Of a stretch of DNA of 64,000 bases, positions 42,301-53,000 are shown piece by piece (positions within the stretch are counted from its first letter, which is position 1; each line of letters begins with the position of its first letter). The translations under genes were made by a program, and so were the position numbers. The notes under the pieces are model-generated. The model did not search any database. It was not told the DNA's origin and saw only the letters and a list, made by a program, of their open reading frames with translations. The DNA is taken from the IMG/VR virus record IMGVR_UViG_3300031688_000003, positions 1 through 64,000 of that record; one strand, given 5' to 3'. The DNA is from a virus.

Positions 42301-42972
42301 GCTGGTGTTGATGGACAAGATAAAGCTTTAATAAGACAAACAATTTTAGCTTGTAATGCTACATCAGGTTCAGCAATACCTGCTCTTACATCAATAGAAT
42401 ATGCAGCATATAGATTTGAGTCTGTATATTTAAATGTAGAAGGTATTACAAACTGGAAAAATAACTTAATTGTAACAGCTAATCCTTATAATTCAACTGT
42501 TACTACAACAAATGCAAACTCATTAGCTCCATTAACAGATCTTAATATAACTGTTGTTCCTTACATGGATGGTTACTTTGCAATTACAGGAAATCTAAAT
42601 GATTCTTTCACAAATGAATTAAATAAGTTAACTTGTATGAGCTCAGTAACTGCAGCAAATGCTTGTCCTATTGCTGGAGTTTCAGTAACAATGGGAGGAT
42701 CAAACACTTATCAAGAAGCAACTATAGCAACAAATACTTCTGCAGGAGCATGTACAAGAGGATCAGGTGCATCAATATATAATACTACTGGTATTGAATT
42801 TGATATTACTTCTAGAGCATATAGTACATCACAAGGTGCATTAGATAAGGATTATAAATTAGAATTAATTCATGATAGATGGTATGCTAGAGCAGCTGGA
42901 GGTACAGGTTTACCAGTAGCTCAGTATTCAAGAATATATCCACATTGGAAAAACCCTACAACATGTGCTTAA
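39337..42972 (+). CDS. 1,211-aa tail fibre-like protein
   Basis: The N-terminus carries cysteine pairs and a helical coiled-coil zone (about 60-200; ISQTTSEILTLQGQVANHEG), then an FN3-like unit (TPGLTSVSWTVNAQYLPATY), then a large strand-rich body. At 771-782 TDLIVFIDTGAYT resembles the first strand and MIDAS start of a von Willebrand A domain (DTGAY rather than DxSxS), and KLYVLPISN matches the next strand. Low charge and Thr/Ser/Asn richness fit an extracellular fibre. It lies between the LRR protein and a Cys-rich FN3 protein. Confidence 0.65.
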   Translation: MIPFNSNKTGGCVNTSSDCVIWQGPNLPCIDLCQGDSISNVIAKLCEELLSLSRSSGGGGATLQLARVNQAGLQNKEGQQASIANSETELQNLIIENVVQARLANQSDFDQEDVRNTPISLPEVLQYQDPNTSTIVRALPLQQYAILLGTRISQTTSEILTLQGQVANHEGRIVSLESTEKRNKQNPTEKQIVPVCVGTPGRLTNVSTALTSLEQAFCGLQQGTGPKSDLAASIGYQDASLNSQTRLNGSGTMSAITGWVNSPQNLAQSFSNAWLTINDMRNAVVSLIDDVIPTACKDITYNFFGNVLGTAGASTGINMNFTQSSIPKSFYDCDRSQGSKITITDSSGSSQTFHKQIHQLQNTQAGVTLHTTSLDAASPTFSVETQFCFTNGQGSECANTITKLLTSIDICPILTLGTPGLTSVSWTVNAQYLPATYSAQIQLLNSKGSVIASQVNNSPGAGWTGSFTGLNEGAAYILQISYGLTQGGSFEHVCPQQSFNTTGTTCTDLSVLAASYKSVITDLNYNVAGSFTPIACDDLRNPGVNMGDIILAGFTSADGSVPGVLKNNTIWSENLTPCRSGKISANGVSIDFNNPTKSLITNSVTKARVDTTTNTLGDGWRYTDAITSSSGVAKYVYAETNTNAAATIVPQVYFSCVGDEVNISQAEWTTWVPQSTVQYGFRANYNYQIAHGNTVGSSSLTYNVGPGRFGTTTFTPNVIPAQTQQFTYLPLQGGQLKNTDSNTTKLTIGSKNSGDYVTSISRGFRPEHLDTDLIVFIDTGAYTETEGAAIKASMINVHQNIGSSCSGYTGKLYVLPISNCGFASNLTRGSASTYLSHHKIIASFGVGVTLTTSGAWSTITQTYSAATTPVGWWLNKADTTTLSEHCMLFSFIDQADTVTCEGTTYPLYSTATAGAAMQAPTTRYKDDYDDVMNILVDNNRNTTGDAGTFKGPSTWATAAAINTDFPLLHNALYRCDGHYVIPKQTGLHAGVDGQDKALIRQTILACNATSGSAIPALTSIEYAAYRFESVYLNVEGITNWKNNLIVTANPYNSTVTTTNANSLAPLTDLNITVVPYMDGYFAITGNLNDSFTNELNKLTCMSSVTAANACPIAGVSVTMGGSNTYQEATIATNTSAGACTRGSGASIYNTTGIEFDITSRAYSTSQGALDKDYKLELIHDRWYARAAGGTGLPVAQYSRIYPHWKNPTTCA

Positions 42973-42990
42973 TAAATAAAAATAAATAAA

Positions 42991-43545
42991 ATGGGATGTA
43001 ATTGTAATTCTAGTAACTGTAAGTCAACACCTTGTGCGTGTAAAGATACAGGTTTAACAACACCATGTGCATATTCACAATGTACTGGGGTTAATGTAGA
43101 AATGTGTGCAGAATGTTTATGTGCAGAATGTATAACATGGTGTCAAAATACTATTGAAGTAAAAGATGCTAGTAATAATATATTTACTATTGCTAAAGGA
43201 GAAAGATTTTCTGCAATATTACAAAGAGTAGCTCTCTTTATAAAAAACCCAAATACTGCTACTAGTTCTATACAATATTTGTATATTGTTAATAAGACTT
43301 CTACAACAGTTACATTAGGATGGGCAGGTGTTCCCGCTTCATCAGCTTCTTTAAACGTGAAGTTCAAAATATCAACAGCAGGATCATATACAGCTGCTCC
43401 AAGTGGAACAGCTATATCAACAGCATTAGCAACATTTACTGTAACAGGTTTAACTGCTAATACTGTATATAAATTCCAAGTTGATACAAATTTAGGTGGT
43501 ACATTACACGGATCAGTAGAGACATATTGCACAACAAACCCATAG
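42991..43545 (+). CDS. Cys-rich plus FN3-like small tail protein
   Basis: 184 aa. Residues 1-52 hold about fifteen cysteines (MGCNCNSSNCKSTPCACKDT; CAECLCAECITWC). Residues 95-184 are a fibronectin III-like unit (TTVTLGWAGVPASSA; FTVTGLTANTVYKFQV). It may be a fibre tip or a cap stabilised by metal or disulfides. It is the last gene before a terminator and ends in TAG. Confidence 0.6.
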   Translation: MGCNCNSSNCKSTPCACKDTGLTTPCAYSQCTGVNVEMCAECLCAECITWCQNTIEVKDASNNIFTIAKGERFSAILQRVALFIKNPNTATSSIQYLYIVNKTSTTVTLGWAGVPASSASLNVKFKISTAGSYTAAPSGTAISTALATFTVTGLTANTVYKFQVDTNLGGTLHGSVETYCTTNP

Positions 43546-43586
43546 CGAGAGGAGTAGTGTTTTGTTGGTTTCATTGCACGCTTGCT

Positions 43587-43632
43587 GAGAAGGTCCTATG
43601 AAAATGGGGCCTTTTCTATTTTATATGTTTTT
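43587..43632 (+). terminator. Intrinsic terminator
   Basis: GAGAAGGTCC (43,587-43,596) pairs with GGGCCTTTTC (43,607-43,616) with two G-T pairs, loop 10 nt, followed by TATTTTATATGTTTTTTTT. Confidence 0.75.
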
Positions 43633-43637
43633 TTTTA

Positions 43638-43645
43638 TATCTTTG
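43638..43645 (+). promoter_or_regulatory. Bacteroidota-type -7 box
   Basis: TATCTTTG followed by TAGCACTAA, 26-33 nt before ATG 43,671 and directly after a terminator. The T-rich stretch upstream has no TTTG at -33. Confidence 0.65.
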
Positions 43646-43670
43646 TAGCACTAATCAAAATAATTTATAT

Positions 43671-44852
43671 ATGGATTCTATCCTTGAAAAAATCAAATCT
43701 TCTCTTAAATGGAAGAAGAACTCTGAGTATTGTGCAGAAAAGTTAAGCATCACAATAGATGACTATGATACATTAAAAGAATATGTAAAATCTAAAGAAC
43801 TACTAGATGATGGTGCATCATCATATGAGTATGACTTAGAAAAAGGTCAAGCAAAAATGGAGACAGTAAGTTCTACTGAACCAAAATCTCCTGAAGAAAT
43901 AATTGATATATTAAATATTGATATAACTCAGTGGAAGTTATCAAGTTATTGGAATAAACAAATGGGTGATCACTGGAGAGTTTCTGCAATGGTTACAAGA
44001 CTTAAAGATAATGATGTAGATAATGTTGCTGAATTATTAAAAGGGTTTAAACCTAAAACATATAAAGAAGTTAAAAGAATTAAAACTCCAGGTAAAATTA
44101 AAACAGCTGGGGTTTTATCATTACAGGACATACATTTTGGTAAAGAAGGGAATGATACTATAGATGAATGTTTTGAAAAAACAATTAAAGATTTAATGGA
44201 AAGAGCTTCTAGCTCACACCATATAGAAAAAATGTATTATGTGATAGGAGGTGATGTAATCAACATGGATACATGGAATGGCTCTACTACTGCAGGAACG
44301 CCTCTAGACAACTGTATGACAGCCACAGAGGCATATGTACAAGCTTTTGACGCCCTTCAGTGGAGTATTAACTACATTAAACAATTTTGTGATGAATTAC
44401 AAGTTATATATATACCAGGTAATCATGATAGATTATCATCATTTCATTTAGCTCATGCTTTATCTAAGTGTTTTGATAATCCAGAAATAGTATGGGATAC
44501 TGTTTATCTAGAAAGAAAAGTATTTGTTTATGAAGATAACTTCTTTGCATTTGAACATGGTGATGTTAATACTAAGAACTCATTACTAGTTTACTCTATG
44601 GAGTATCCAAGACAATGGGGTAAGACATTATTTAGAACATTATATACAGGACATTATCATCACAAGAAAAAAATAGAATATATAACTGAACATGAGAATA
44701 CAGGGTTCATGCTTAAAATATTACCAAGTCTTTCAAAGACAGATTATTACCATTATCATAATAAATTTATAGGTTCTAGGAGATCTGGTGTATTATCTTT
44801 ACATAGTCCTACTAAGGGTGAAATATGTGAATTAACTTATTCTCCAGAATAA
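43671..44852 (+). CDS. Calcineurin-like metallophosphoesterase
   Basis: A 393-aa enzyme. All five metal-binding motifs are present: DIH (153-155), GGD (193-195), GNHD (250-253), HGD (296-298) and GHYHH (327-331). Residues 1-130 form a helical, DNA-binding-like N-domain (SPEEIIDILNIDITQWKLSS; MGDHWRVSAMVTRLKDN). The catalytic domain resembles SbcD/Mre11-like or phage phosphoesterases. Unlike its virion neighbours it has a host-type promoter, suggesting separate timing. Substrate unknown; a DNA repair or end-processing role is likely. Confidence 0.88.
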   Translation: MDSILEKIKSSLKWKKNSEYCAEKLSITIDDYDTLKEYVKSKELLDDGASSYEYDLEKGQAKMETVSSTEPKSPEEIIDILNIDITQWKLSSYWNKQMGDHWRVSAMVTRLKDNDVDNVAELLKGFKPKTYKEVKRIKTPGKIKTAGVLSLQDIHFGKEGNDTIDECFEKTIKDLMERASSSHHIEKMYYVIGGDVINMDTWNGSTTAGTPLDNCMTATEAYVQAFDALQWSINYIKQFCDELQVIYIPGNHDRLSSFHLAHALSKCFDNPEIVWDTVYLERKVFVYEDNFFAFEHGDVNTKNSLLVYSMEYPRQWGKTLFRTLYTGHYHHKKKIEYITEHENTGFMLKILPSLSKTDYYHYHNKFIGSRRSGVLSLHSPTKGEICELTYSPE

Positions 44853-44887
44853 TCTACTATTAAACTTTTATAAATGACTTATTTTTT

Positions 44888-44898
44888 GTAAATTATAA
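44888..44898 (+). promoter_or_regulatory. Variant phage promoter-like motif GTAAATTATAA
   Basis: Preceded by TTTTTT; only 21 nt before ATG 44,909. Weaker match than the other sites. Confidence 0.35.
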
Positions 44899-44908
44899 CT
44901 ATATATGT

Positions 44909-45427
44909 ATGTTAAACAATTTTAAAAAACCTGATTTAAATAAACCCAGGTATAGAGAAAAAGTACATGGGCTATTAAACTCTAAAACTTTAAATGATTT
45001 TAAAGAGAAATATCCAATATATGCAGACATAGATAATGATAAACTTAAAAAGATAATTAAATGTTTCAATGGAAAAATATGGGAGAATGTAATAGATAAT
45101 AGAAATGGTGTAGAATTACCAGATAGTTTAGGATACTTGTTCATAGGAACTTGTCCATCTCCAAAGAGTGTCAATACTGATTATTCAGTTTCTAATAAGT
45201 ATGGTAAAGTAATTCAAAACAAAAACTGGGAAACCAGTGGGAACATTGCAAAGATATTCTACACAAACTATTCTACAAGATACCGTTTCAGAAACAGAGA
45301 GCTTTGGCAGTTTACAGCTATAAGACAATTTAAAAGGGCTGTTGCAAAAATATACCCTAAACAATGGAAAAATTACATTGTGATGGGTAATAAAAAAAGA
45401 GTAGCAGATATATATAAAAAGAAATAA
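44909..45427 (+). CDS. 172-aa hypothetical tail-module protein
   Basis: Basic protein starting MLNNFKKPDLNKPRYREKVH. The middle LPDSLGYLFIGTCPSPKS is followed by NYSTRYRFRNRELWQFTAIR and a basic C-terminal helix. Placed directly before the connector genes. A structural or assembly function is probable from place only. Confidence 0.6.
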   Translation: MLNNFKKPDLNKPRYREKVHGLLNSKTLNDFKEKYPIYADIDNDKLKKIIKCFNGKIWENVIDNRNGVELPDSLGYLFIGTCPSPKSVNTDYSVSNKYGKVIQNKNWETSGNIAKIFYTNYSTRYRFRNRELWQFTAIRQFKRAVAKIYPKQWKNYIVMGNKKRVADIYKKK

Positions 45428-45433
45428 AAAGCA

Positions 45434-46105
45434 ATGACAACTATAGGAGATATTGTATCAAGAGTTAGGAATCAGATTAAAGGTGAAGTTCAAGATGCTT
45501 TTATGACTGATAGATTTATATACAGTATGGTTATTAAATATGCTCAACTTCTAATGAGAAGACAAGACCATGCTAATAAACTAATGAAATTTAATAGTGT
45601 TTGGCAAACTCTACCTTTTCTTGAACTTATAGATGTTGATAAGGTTGAGGCAGAGTGTAGTGGTATTCAGAGTGGAATTACAATCAAAAGAACAAAAGAA
45701 AAACTACCTACATTCTTTGAGGGATATTGGGGACCACTCATTAGGACCGTATCATCTATTGATGGCTCTATTGAATGTCAACCAACACAACCTGGTACTT
45801 TTACATCTATGAGTAAAACTACTTCCTTTAAGTATAACAAAAGAAAATATTTCTGGTTCTTGAATGATTATCTATACTTACCTAATGTGTATTGGGATGC
45901 AATAAAACTTGAAGGAGTTTTTGAAAAAGATATATCTAGTTTTACATGTGATACTAGTGATGATTGTTTACCAAGATATAAACAGCAAATTAATATTCCT
46001 GAATTTCTTTATGCAGAAATTGAACAACAAGTTCTTACAGTTATGTTACAAAGAATAAATATTCCAGCTGACGATTCAGATAACAAGAAAAACCCCCATA
46101 GATAA
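45434..46105 (+). CDS. Tail connector (ring) protein candidate
   Basis: A 223-aa protein opening MTTIGDIVSRVRNQIKGEVQ, followed by DRFIYSMVIKYAQLLMRRQD: an N-terminal helical bundle typical of podovirus ring or gp4/gp11-type tail-connector proteins. The rest is strand-rich (YFWFLNDYLYLPNVYWDAIK) and the C-terminus is helical. Coupled to the next gene as TAATG. The likely role is a neck ring joining portal and tail. Confidence 0.6.
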   Translation: MTTIGDIVSRVRNQIKGEVQDAFMTDRFIYSMVIKYAQLLMRRQDHANKLMKFNSVWQTLPFLELIDVDKVEAECSGIQSGITIKRTKEKLPTFFEGYWGPLIRTVSSIDGSIECQPTQPGTFTSMSKTTSFKYNKRKYFWFLNDYLYLPNVYWDAIKLEGVFEKDISSFTCDTSDDCLPRYKQQINIPEFLYAEIEQQVLTVMLQRINIPADDSDNKKNPHR

Positions 46106-47022
46106 TGAGTTTATCACATAAATATAGAACATTTGATCAACTTCTTGAAGATGTATCAGTAGACTTTTCTACATATGCATTAGAAGGAATGATAGAACCT
46201 CAACAATTAATTAAAGTTGCACAACGTGTTAACTATGATCTAGGTTTAAAGATACATCAAAGTAGAGAAACTATAATTGATGCTGAACATAATAAAGCAC
46301 AACTTCCTTCTGATTTTACTACACTTAACTATGCATTTGTTTGTAGTGATTATAGAGTTGTAAACTCTCAACCATCAGGTACACACACTGATACTACACA
46401 ACCAAAATGGGTTCCAGATCCTGGACAACCAAACCAATGTGAAAATCCAGCAGATTGTAAAGGTGTATGTGTAATTAAAACATGTCCTAAAGATGATGGT
46501 AGAGGAAGTACTACATATGGTGGTGGATATGTTGTATTGCAGAGATTAAATCCTGAAACATATAGAGAGTTTTCATCCTTCTTTCCATTACGTATTACAA
46601 ATACAAGTAATGTAAGTTGTGAGTGTCCCAATTTAAATACACAATCTCCTAATGTAGCTGAAATACAAGATGGATATTTATTAACTACATTTACAACAGG
46701 TAAAATATATATAAGTTATCAAGGATCACTAGAAAATAATGATGGTGACTTATTAGTTCTTGATCATCCTTATTGTAATGAGTATTATGAATATGCCCTT
46801 AAAGAGAGAATATTAGAAAATATGTTATTTGCTGGAGAGAATGTTGCACAGCAATTAGGATTGATTCAGGGTAAATTAAAAGCATCAAGGAATAACGCAT
46901 TGAGTTTTGTTAACACACCAGACTTTGAAGAAATGAGAAAACTATGGACTGTAAATAGAAGAGCACAAATGCACAACTATTATGATATGTTTAGAAGTGA
47001 TGCCCCAAACCCTAGATCATAA
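46105..47022 (+). CDS. Second tail connector (ring) protein candidate
   Basis: A 305-aa protein with an N-terminal helical bundle (EGMIEPQQLIKVAQRVNYDL), a strand-rich centre interrupted by a Cys- and Pro-rich insert (NPADCKGVCVIKTCPKDDGR), and a helical end (MRKLWTVNRRAQMHNYYDMF). The layout parallels the preceding ring candidate, and the two are translationally coupled, so they may form adjacent rings. Confidence 0.6.
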   Translation: MSLSHKYRTFDQLLEDVSVDFSTYALEGMIEPQQLIKVAQRVNYDLGLKIHQSRETIIDAEHNKAQLPSDFTTLNYAFVCSDYRVVNSQPSGTHTDTTQPKWVPDPGQPNQCENPADCKGVCVIKTCPKDDGRGSTTYGGGYVVLQRLNPETYREFSSFFPLRITNTSNVSCECPNLNTQSPNVAEIQDGYLLTTFTTGKIYISYQGSLENNDGDLLVLDHPYCNEYYEYALKERILENMLFAGENVAQQLGLIQGKLKASRNNALSFVNTPDFEEMRKLWTVNRRAQMHNYYDMFRSDAPNPRS

Positions 47023-47033
47023 CTAATTGAAAA

Positions 47034-50000
47034 ATGGCTAAAAAACAAACTCCAAACCCATCATTACCACAACAGACTTCATCAACAGAATCTAATCTGT
47101 TTATGAAAGGAATGATAAAGGACACCTTCCCTTCTATATCTGGAAAAGAAGTATGGGAACATGCTATAAATGTTATTAATAATTCAATTGATGGTGACAC
47201 TGGAGTTATAGGAAATGAACCAGCAAATTTTGAATGTGCAGAAATTCCATATACTATAATAGGGTCAATACATATTTATGGTGATCATTGGGCTATTTTT
47301 TCTACAGATGACTTTTCCTCTGAGATAGGTACATTTGATGATAGTAAATGTGAATATACAAGATTAATAAATGATCAATGTTTAAACTTCAACAGGGAAC
47401 ATTTAATAATAGGAGCTGCTAAAGAAAACTTTGAATGCAAGTATCAAATATATTGGGATGATTCAGTAAATCCATCTAGAACTTTAACACTAGAAGATCC
47501 TCCATATTTAAGAATTGAAGTATCTGGACCAAGTTTAAATGGTGCTCCTTGTTCTATATATGAAAACATACAACCACTTACACTAGATTGTGAAAGAATA
47601 AGACTAGCCCCTTTAATTGATACACCATGTTTAGATCTTCAAAAAGCTCCAGAAGGTGGTTCATTAAGAAATGGTATGTATCAAGCTTTTATTGCTTATA
47701 CTATTAATGAACAAGTATATGGAGACTTTATTGGTATTTCAAATCAACAGTCTTTATTTGAACATGATGATAGTGCAGGCTCTTTAATACTAACTTTATC
47801 ACACCTAGATAAAAACTTTGATAATTATAAACTTGTAATTTTAGGTAATAATCAAGAAGAATTTAAATTTTCTGAAGTTGGTGAGTATAGTACAGAACAA
47901 ACAACTATTAAACTAGATTATCTTGATCAAAAATTAAAGTCTGTTCCTACTGAGTATATGAATAAATTAACACCTGCATTAGAAAAGTCAAAAGGTATGT
48001 TTGTTGTCAATGACTATTTAGTTAGAACACAACCTACAAATCAATTTGATTTTAATTATCAACCTCTTGCAAATAGAATAGCTTGTAACTGGACATCTGT
48101 AGAATATCCAGCAGATTATTATTATAATGGAGGTAATAAACCAACATTCCTAAGAGACGAAAGATATGCATTCTTTATAAGATTCATATACAATACGGGT
48201 GAACGCTCATCATCATACCACATACCAGGAAGAGCTGCTACATACTATAGTGGAAGTGGTGTGTCTATGTTAGAAACTGATGTTATACCTGGAGATCCTA
48301 ATGCATTAGATCCTACTGATCAAATATTTAAGGTGCATAATACAGCATTTGTTTCACAATTAAATGTAAATACAGTACAACCTGATGGTGGAATTCTCAG
48401 GACTAGAGGTGAAATGGGCTATTGGGAATCAACAGAATTATATCCGCAAGATGCAGTTAGGTGGGGGGATCTGTGTGGTATGCCAATTAGACACCATAAG
48501 ATGCCTGATGAAAACACAGCTAATAATGGTACAACTGACAGAGCAACTCCAGGTGGAACTGGTATATATAATATTGCTGTAGAATTTACAGGTATACCAT
48601 GGCCAAGAGATAATGCAGGTAATCTAATACCTAACATTGTTGGTTATGAATTTTTAGTAGGATCAAGAGAAGGACATAAGTCTATTTTAGGAAAAGGTAT
48701 TCTTAAAAACATGGAACAATATATACCTTCTGATCCATCAGCAAGTGACGGATCTACATCTTTCTTTATACCTAATTATCCATATAATGATTTAACATCT
48801 GATCCATATATAAAAGGTCCTGGTGGTGGAGGTAGTGTAGGTTATGATAGTTGGTCAGGACTTGGTTATGAAGATTGGCTTCAAGGATGTGATAATCCAA
48901 CAGGTCCCTATAATAGATATTCAAATAGTGTATTTACATTTCATTCTCCAGATTTAATGTTTAATAGACCTTTCTTAAATGCATATGAATTAAAGTCATA
49001 TGGTGTTATATCAGGAACTCAAACAGGAAGATTTAAACCTTCAGAAAAACATCCAGGAGAAAAACTATTAAGAAACTCAACAGCTGTACTTGCAGCCTTC
49101 ATAGGTGTAGGATATGCTATATATGCCATGAGAGGTTCTACAGACCAAAAGATGACTACAGGACGTGTTCTGGATATGGGTTATAGAGAAGAAGGAGAAA
49201 TTACAAAACGTAGTGGAAATAATGGTACTTTTAGTGGAGGTGGTGCTTGGACAAATTTGGCTGGTTCATCTTATAATACAGGAACTTGGACTGGAGCAGG
49301 TGGTGGTAAAGGTACATTTAATGCATCAGCACCTAATAATGATAGGTGGCAATGGACTAGTGCTAATCAAATATCTGCAGCAAATAGAGCAAATTCACCT
49401 GGTACAGGTACTTATGATACTGCAGCCAATGGTTTGTTTCTTGGTTTAGGAGGAATTACTGGTGGAGCTGCATCAAATAAAGCAGGTGCTGTAACATGGC
49501 AAGCTGCACAAGCTACTAACTGGCAAGGTCAAGCTGGATCAATAGGACCTGGTCAAGAGATAGTTCAAAAAGGTACAAAGTTTAGTAATAAACCTTTTTG
49601 GATGGGTTTAATCAGTGGTGCACAAGAATTTATGAATTTTGTATCAACTGGTGGTCAAGAAATTATTGATTTAATTTATAATTTAACAAGCTTCAAACAA
49701 TATGTTTATAAATATAATAGTCATGGTTGGTACAGAAACATGTCAGCAAATCCAAATGGATCAATATTTAGACACTCCGTAAATAAATCAAGGTATTTAA
49801 ATGGTGCTATTTCTCAACTCACCCCAAGCATTAGAATTAATAATTTAAATAGACCTTTAACTGTAGCAGTTGAACTTGAAACTAATGGTAATGTAGATGT
49901 AAATGGACTACCCACTTCTAGTTTACCTTTACCTACGGGAGATAATTCTAAATATACTATAGGTACTGCACCAGGACAATGTGATTGGACTAACCCAGGA

Positions 50001-53000
50001 GGGGCAACTAGCTCAGGGATTGCAGCTCATTATTGTGCAATGAAGTATAATATAGATAATCAATATGGTCAACTAGAAGATATAAAACAAATACCTATTA
50101 GAGGATGCGTTGAATTTTTTGAAGACCAAATATTACTAGATGCAAGTGGTAACCCAATTATAAATAACTTAATAAGATTTAATTCTAAACCATTATTTGG
50201 TGGTGACTGCTATGTAAATAGATATACAGAGAAAGCTATTATGCCATTCTTCTGGGACTATTTAGCTGAAAATGAAAAAGATGGATTTGTATGGGATTAT
50301 AGATTATATCCTAATGTACCGTTTCCAACATATTGGATGAATACTGAAAAGTATAGACTTGATGAATTAACAAAACAGTTAGGTGGTGTTAATTTCGCTT
50401 TTGCAATAGCTTCAGGTTTTAATGGTGCCTTCCCTAATGATTATTATTACATGGATAGAGATCCAGCATCATGTAGTGGAGGTGGTTTATTTAGTAGCTT
50501 TAATGATGCAACAAATAGTAATCCAGGTTCATTATTTACTATACATGATGCATACATGTATCTTCACTGTAATGGAATTAATGATTTCTTTGTTGAGTCA
50601 GAATTAAATTTAGCTCAAAGAGATTGGGGGGAAGATATTGAAAAAAGACATTATGATAGTTTAACCTTTTCTGCATTGACAGATCTATTTCATGTAGATG
50701 GAATAAAGAAGGGTAATTATTATAAGTATGATAAGTCATTAAGTATTGAACAAAACTATAGTAGGACATTATCATGGGGGTTCATCCAGCCTAGATCATA
50801 TGATCCTACAGTAGCTGAAAAATGTTATATAACATGGAATAAAAGACTTGTGTATTCATTACAAGCTAAGAAAGAGGCTAAGAAGGATTTCTGGAGAGTC
50901 TTCCTTCCATTAAATTATAAAGAATTTAAGGACTCAGTTAATACTATTAAACCAATTAGCAAGACTGGTGCCATTGTATTATTTCCAAAACTTTCTCCAC
51001 AAATATTTACAGGTAATGATGAACTAACTACAGATGCTGGAACTAAAGTTGTTCTTGGTGATGGAGGATTATTTGCTGAAAGAAACTGGAGGGATATAGT
51101 AAACTCAGATATATCTCATGAATATGGATCATCTGAAAGTTCAAGAGCAGTGTTAAATACACCAATGGGATTATTTTTCATATCTCAAGAACAAGGAAAG
51201 ATATTTCAAACAGAAGGTAATTCACTAATCAATATTACTAATACAGGAATGAAGTGGTGGTTTAATAAATACTTACCATCACAACTATTAGCAACGTTCC
51301 CTGATGCTGAAGCATGTCCACAGATGATTGATAATCCAGTAGTATCTGCTGGTTGTCAAACTGTATATGATACAAACAATGATATTGTTTATTTTTCAAA
51401 AAGAGATTTTGCAGTAACTAATGCATTTGCAAATCAGTCAAACAACTGTATAGAGTATGTTCCATGTGAAGGGTTTTATCTAAATGAAACAATATGTAAC
51501 GGTGCATCACAAATAGTAACATGTCCAGATGGATATACTTATAATTCTGTTTCAGAAATGTGCGAGTTGATTACTTATGATTTACCTTTTGGACCACCAG
51601 CACCTGCATGTAAATTAGATATTGTTCTTTCTATTGATGCTTCATACTCAGTACCTTTACAATCTAATGTTAATAGCATGAGGTTAATTGTTCAAGGTAT
51701 TTTAGATGTGTTTGATAATGCTATGTCATTAGGTGATACACAAATAGGTATTATGGCTTGGGGAACTAGAGCATATGATGAAGGATCATTTAATGCTACT
51801 GCAATTGCATGTAATGGATTAAGAGCACCTGTAGCATTAACTTTTAACCCAAACTTATTAAATCAAACTACAGGTTTCATGAGTGAGTATACTTGTGCTT
51901 CTGGTACTTCAGCTTGTTGTCCAGGTGTACCTTGTGGTGGTAATGATTGTAATGTTACTGGGGGTACAGGATATGGAGATGCAGTATGGTCAGGTACAAA
52001 CTGGTTATTTAATCCTACACCAGGACCAGGTGGTACAGGTGCAAGACCTAATGTACCTAAAAAATTAATAATATTAAATGATGGTTGGGATGCAACATCA
52101 ACTGGTTGGGGTGGTACTAATCCAGATTCTACTGGAGCAGATAGAGCACTTACAAGACCTAATTATATAAACCTAGGTCAAACTTCTTCATTTGTAGCAA
52201 CACCAACAACACCTCCTATGGTAGCAACAGCTCCTGATACAGGTGTTGTAGGTAACATAAGTGCTGCACAACCTGATAACTTAGTTCAGTGGATACAAAC
52301 TAATATTCATGCAAATGCACAATATCAAGATCCTACTAATTCAAACTTTCTAGGTCAGTTAGAAATAATCCCTGGATGGTTAAAAAATAACAATACTCCA
52401 ACTGCAGCTGAAGAAGCTTATGCACAAAGTATTGCTGGATATGATGCTATAACAGGAGATCCTAATCCATATATGGCTGGTGACTTTCAAGCAGCTAATG
52501 TACAAGGTATTATAAATGACTTAGTTGAAAAAATATGTCCAGGTATTTTACCAAATTGTCCATCTGGTTGTACACCAGTTATACAAGGAGGTGTACCAAT
52601 GTGTGAATGTATAGATGAAGTTCCTGCTACATATGAAGATGTATTAACTTATATACCTTACCAATTAGAGAATCCTACATACTTCCAAGATGTTTCATGG
52701 ACAGTTAGTTATGATCCTAAAGCAAAAGCATGGATCTCATTTCATGATTGGCATCCTGAATTAGCATTCAATAGTATCAATCATTTCATGACATCTAAAA
52801 CAACAACAACTGAAATCCCACAATGTCCTCCTGGATATTCATTTAATAGTACTTTAGATGAATGTTGTATCACAGTAGCAGGATCTGATCCAGCATTTGT
52901 TGAAGTAAAATATATTCCATCAGATACAACTGTAGTAGATTCAGTCCAAACTGCTTTTTCAGTAGATACAGATATTGCATTAGTAATGGATGTATCTGGA

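Noticed and set aside
43143-43574. A 143-aa leftward frame opposite the Cys-rich FN3 gene
   Set aside because: Antisense to a supported gene and running into the terminator region; no promoter seen.
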